In this document: positions 4,438-6,186 of the stretch, piece by piece | How the letters are laid out: every line of letters begins with the position of its first letter | Numbering within the stretch: the first letter of the stretch is position 1 | NCBI GenBank assembly: GCA_023386455.1 | Contig: JAEWJO010000508.1 | Span: forward strand, 1-6,186 | Source of the DNA: Pseudomonadota bacterium | GTDB taxonomy: Bacteria > Myxococcota_A > Polyangia > Haliangiales > Haliangiaceae | Length of the DNA stretch: 6,186 nt | Direction of reading: 5' to 3' | Translations under genes and position numbers: made by a program | The notes under the pieces: model-generated | Database searches by the model: none | What the model saw: the letters and a program-made list of their open reading frames with translations, nothing else | What the model was told of the DNA's origin: nothing

Positions 4438-6029
4438 TCCTGGCGCCGCTCGAGCGCCTCCCGATCATCGCGCGGCACGCCGGCATAGGGGCCACCGCCC
4501 GGGCGCCACGCCCACAGCTCGATCCGCTGCGAGCGACCGGCCCACGACCACTCGACGATCAGCGGATCGGTCACGGGCAGACCGGGATGTAGACCGGGCG
4601 ACGGCTGGTAGACGCGCCGGCGCACGCCGATCGTGCGGACGCCGTCGCCGATCGCGCGCAGCGGGACCCACGTGCCGCCGATGGCGACGCGATCGGGTCC
4701 CGGCCCGTCGAGCGTCAGCTCCCAGCGCTGCGTCGACGCGTCGACCCACCGCGCCGCGGATCGCTCCTGCGACGCGACGTCGCCGACGAGCGGCCAGAAC
4801 TCGAGCGCGGGGCGCAGCGCGAGCGTCGCGTCGCCGAGCCGGCACAGGATCTCCGGCGCACGCCACGCCTCGAGCTCGCGGCGGAGCTGCGCGGGAATGC
4901 CGAGGCCGTGCTCGTCGAGATCGCCGAGGACGAGGCGCAGATCGCGATGGAGCGCCTGCGGCAGCGCGAACCGATCGTGAAGCTCGTCGTGCCAGTCGAC
5001 GAGCGGCACGCGGTAGTCGGAGACGGCGAGCCGCGCGACGACCGAGCGCAGCAGCGCCGCCACCGCGACGAGCATGCTCGGCCGCTCCGGCATGCGCACG
5101 GCACGGAGCTCGACGACGCCCATCTTGCCGTGGCGAGGACCGTGCACCGGGATGTGCGCGTTCCACAGCTTCTCGATGTTGAGCTCGGCGCGGTGCGAGT
5201 TGCCGGCGGAGTCGACGAGCAGCGGCGCGAGCGCGAGCTGCGTCTGATCGGGCGCGAGCTCTCCGCGATCGGCGAGCTGCTCGAGCCAGCCGAGCGTCAC
5301 CGCGAGCTCGTCCCAGCGCTCGCGTGCACCCTCGTCGGGACGGGGGCCTTGCGACGCCGAGCCGACGCACTCGCTCGCGAACCAGTAGGACAGCGACGGG
5401 TGGTTGTTGACGTAGCGGACGAGCGCCGGCAGCACGTGCGGGTACCGGATGAACGGCGAGGTATCGGGGCGCGAGCCACCGAGCGTGATCTGGCCACCGC
5501 CGCCGGAGTCGGCGATGTCGCCGTTGAAGCGAAACCGGGTGGCCGACAGACCGGCCGCGGTCGCCGCGCTCCACACCTCTGCGGCGTGGCGTGCGAACGC
5601 GCGGAGCGAGCCGCACGGCGCCATGTTGATCTCGACGACGCCGGGATCCGGCGCGACGGTCAGCCAGCGATCGCCGGCGAGATCGGCGGGCGGTGGCACG
5701 GGCTCGTCGGCAAGGCCGGCGCGAGCACCCGGCGCCGTCGATGGCTTCTCCGACCACCGCACACCGAACGCGAAGCGCGCGTGGTCCTCGCCGGGGAACT
5801 GCCGGCCGAGCACGCGGAACGTCGACGCGCCGGGTGTCGCGTCTGCGAGGTGGTTCGCGAGCGCGTGCGCGCGCGCGAGCTTGTCGTCGCCCTCGGCCGC
5901 GTTCGTCCACGCCGGATCGAGCGAGTCGGCACGGGTGAACGTCGGCTCGGCGCCGATCCAGATCTCGAGCCCGCGGCGCGCGATCAGATCGTCGTGCATC
6001 GCGAGGACTGCATCGAGCTCGTCGATCAC
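4344..6029 (-). CDS. Stand-alone DUF2126 putative amidoligase
   Basis: A 561-residue soluble protein matching the DUF2126 domain, a predicted ATP-dependent carboxylate-amine ligase usually fused behind a transglutaminase-like domain in proteins of about 1,100 residues. Visible landmarks: MHDDLIARRGLEIWIGAEPT (11-30, the conserved G-EPTF segment), FRVLGRQFPGEDHARFAFGV (71-90), VVEINMAPCG (131-140), DSGGGGQITLGG (174-185), NNHPSLSYWFASECVGSASQ (208-227), LLVDSAGNSHRAELNIEKLW (270-289), GKMGVVELRAVRMPERPSM (301-319), LVDWHDELHDRFALP (343-357), LRPALEFWPLVGD (405-417), VYQPSPGLHPGLPVTDPL (473-490) and a tail ending PFTIDLRRP. The fused N-terminal peptidase is absent, so this is a split form. Start: GTG at 6029 overlaps the TGA of the gene upstream (GTGA), just before family similarity begins. 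The frame continues 38 codons further to a GTG at 6143, but that stretch is Arg/Ala/Pro-rich and lies over the real end of the upstream gene. No strong Shine-Dalgarno; translational coupling is likely. Function and substrate are unproven. Confidence 0.88.
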   Translation of the reverse strand: MIDELDAVLAMHDDLIARRGLEIWIGAEPTFTRADSLDPAWTNAAEGDDKLARAHALANHLADATPGASTFRVLGRQFPGEDHARFAFGVRWSEKPSTAPGARAGLADEPVPPPADLAGDRWLTVAPDPGVVEINMAPCGSLRAFARHAAEVWSAATAAGLSATRFRFNGDIADSGGGGQITLGGSRPDTSPFIRYPHVLPALVRYVNNHPSLSYWFASECVGSASQGPRPDEGARERWDELAVTLGWLEQLADRGELAPDQTQLALAPLLVDSAGNSHRAELNIEKLWNAHIPVHGPRHGKMGVVELRAVRMPERPSMLVAVAALLRSVVARLAVSDYRVPLVDWHDELHDRFALPQALHRDLRLVLGDLDEHGLGIPAQLRRELEAWRAPEILCRLGDATLALRPALEFWPLVGDVASQERSAARWVDASTQRWELTLDGPGPDRVAIGGTWVPLRAIGDGVRTIGVRRRVYQPSPGLHPGLPVTDPLIVEWSWAGRSQRIELWAWRPGGGPYAGVPRDDREALERRQERIAVTTRDGDVSATGFRTESRPFTIDLRRP

Positions 6030-6186
6030 TCGGTCGCCCAGTCCTGCGCGCGCGGCATCGGCTGGCCGCCATCGAGTCGGCGCAGGTCGAGCGTGTACGG
6101 CTGCTCGGGGTGCGCGTCGGCGTGGCGCGGGCGCAGCGGCCACGGTGCCGGGCCCTCGATCGTGAAGCGCTGCGCGCGGCGGGCGG
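6026..6186 (-). CDS. C-terminal fragment of the gene upstream of DUF2126
   Basis: The last 52 codons and TGA stop (6028-6026) of a gene entering from the right edge. The peptide contains QRFTIEGPAPWPLRPR (5-20) and HPEQPYTLDLRR (25-36), protein-like composition quite unlike the Arg/Ala-rich alternative frame, which is why I treat it as the real one. The PYTLDLRR segment echoes the PFTIDLRR tail of the DUF2126 protein, so the upstream product may be a second DUF2126-type protein. From the usual gene order it may instead be the transglutaminase-like half of the system. The 4-nt GTGA overlap shows that the two genes share an operon. Too little is present for a firm identity. Confidence 0.75.
   Translation of the reverse strand, partial: ARRAQRFTIEGPAPWPLRPRHADAHPEQPYTLDLRRLDGGQPMPRAQDWATE

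Noticed and set aside
4465..6072. 535-codon minus-strand frame overlapping DUF2126
   Set aside because: Arg/Ala-rich shadow of the real gene with no recognisable motif.
6030..6143. 38-codon N-terminal extension of the DUF2126 frame
   Set aside because: It overlaps the protein-like end of the upstream gene in a different frame; GTG at 6029 gives a GTGA overlap and starts just before family similarity.
5449..6165. 238-codon plus-strand frame opposite DUF2126
   Set aside because: Ser/Arg/Ala-rich antisense shadow; it crosses the true junction of two minus-strand genes.

Overview
The window is about 6.2 kb of GC-rich DNA (roughly two thirds G+C or more by eye), densely coding and almost entirely on the minus strand. 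High G+C, lipoproteins with no obvious family, and apparently leaderless promoters suggest a GC-rich Gram-negative such as a myxobacterium-type deltaproteobacterium (Myxococcota). This is an inference; no rRNA or other marker is present. I found no tRNA, rRNA, CRISPR array, transposase, integrase or phage gene.

Layout in transcription order on the minus strand: (i) the last 52 codons of an unidentified gene entering from the right edge (6186-6026); (ii) a stand-alone DUF2126 putative amidoligase gene (6029-4344) that starts with GTG inside the previous stop (GTGA overlap); (iii) a 245-bp intergenic stretch (4099-4343) holding a decayed duplicate of the DUF2126 3' end and a short direct repeat; (iv) a plus-strand lipoprotein gene (3421-4098), convergent with DUF2126 and divergent from the next gene; (v) a circularly permuted ATP-grasp gene (3330-1807) and (vi) an alpha-E domain gene (1810-845), joined by an ATGA overlap; (vii) a lipoprotein gene with a probable PA14-like beta-domain (807-1) that ends at the left edge.

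DUF2126, CP-ATP-grasp and alpha-E proteins form a known but biochemically unresolved association. Comparative genomics predicts a peptide or amide-bond-forming system, often with a transglutaminase/papain-like peptidase. The ATP-grasp and amidoligase would be two ligase-type enzymes, the alpha-E protein a helical partner, and a transglutaminase-like protein may lie just beyond the right edge. Unusual here are the two lipoprotein genes beside the enzymes, the separation of the amidoligase into its own small ORF, and the duplicated 3' end.

A striking shared signal is a TANNNT hexamer followed by exactly 7 nt and then an ATG, in front of three genes: both lipoproteins and the ATP-grasp. It fits leaderless transcription and would move two annotated starts downstream by three codons. 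The alpha-E gene inside the operon instead has a near-perfect Shine-Dalgarno sequence.
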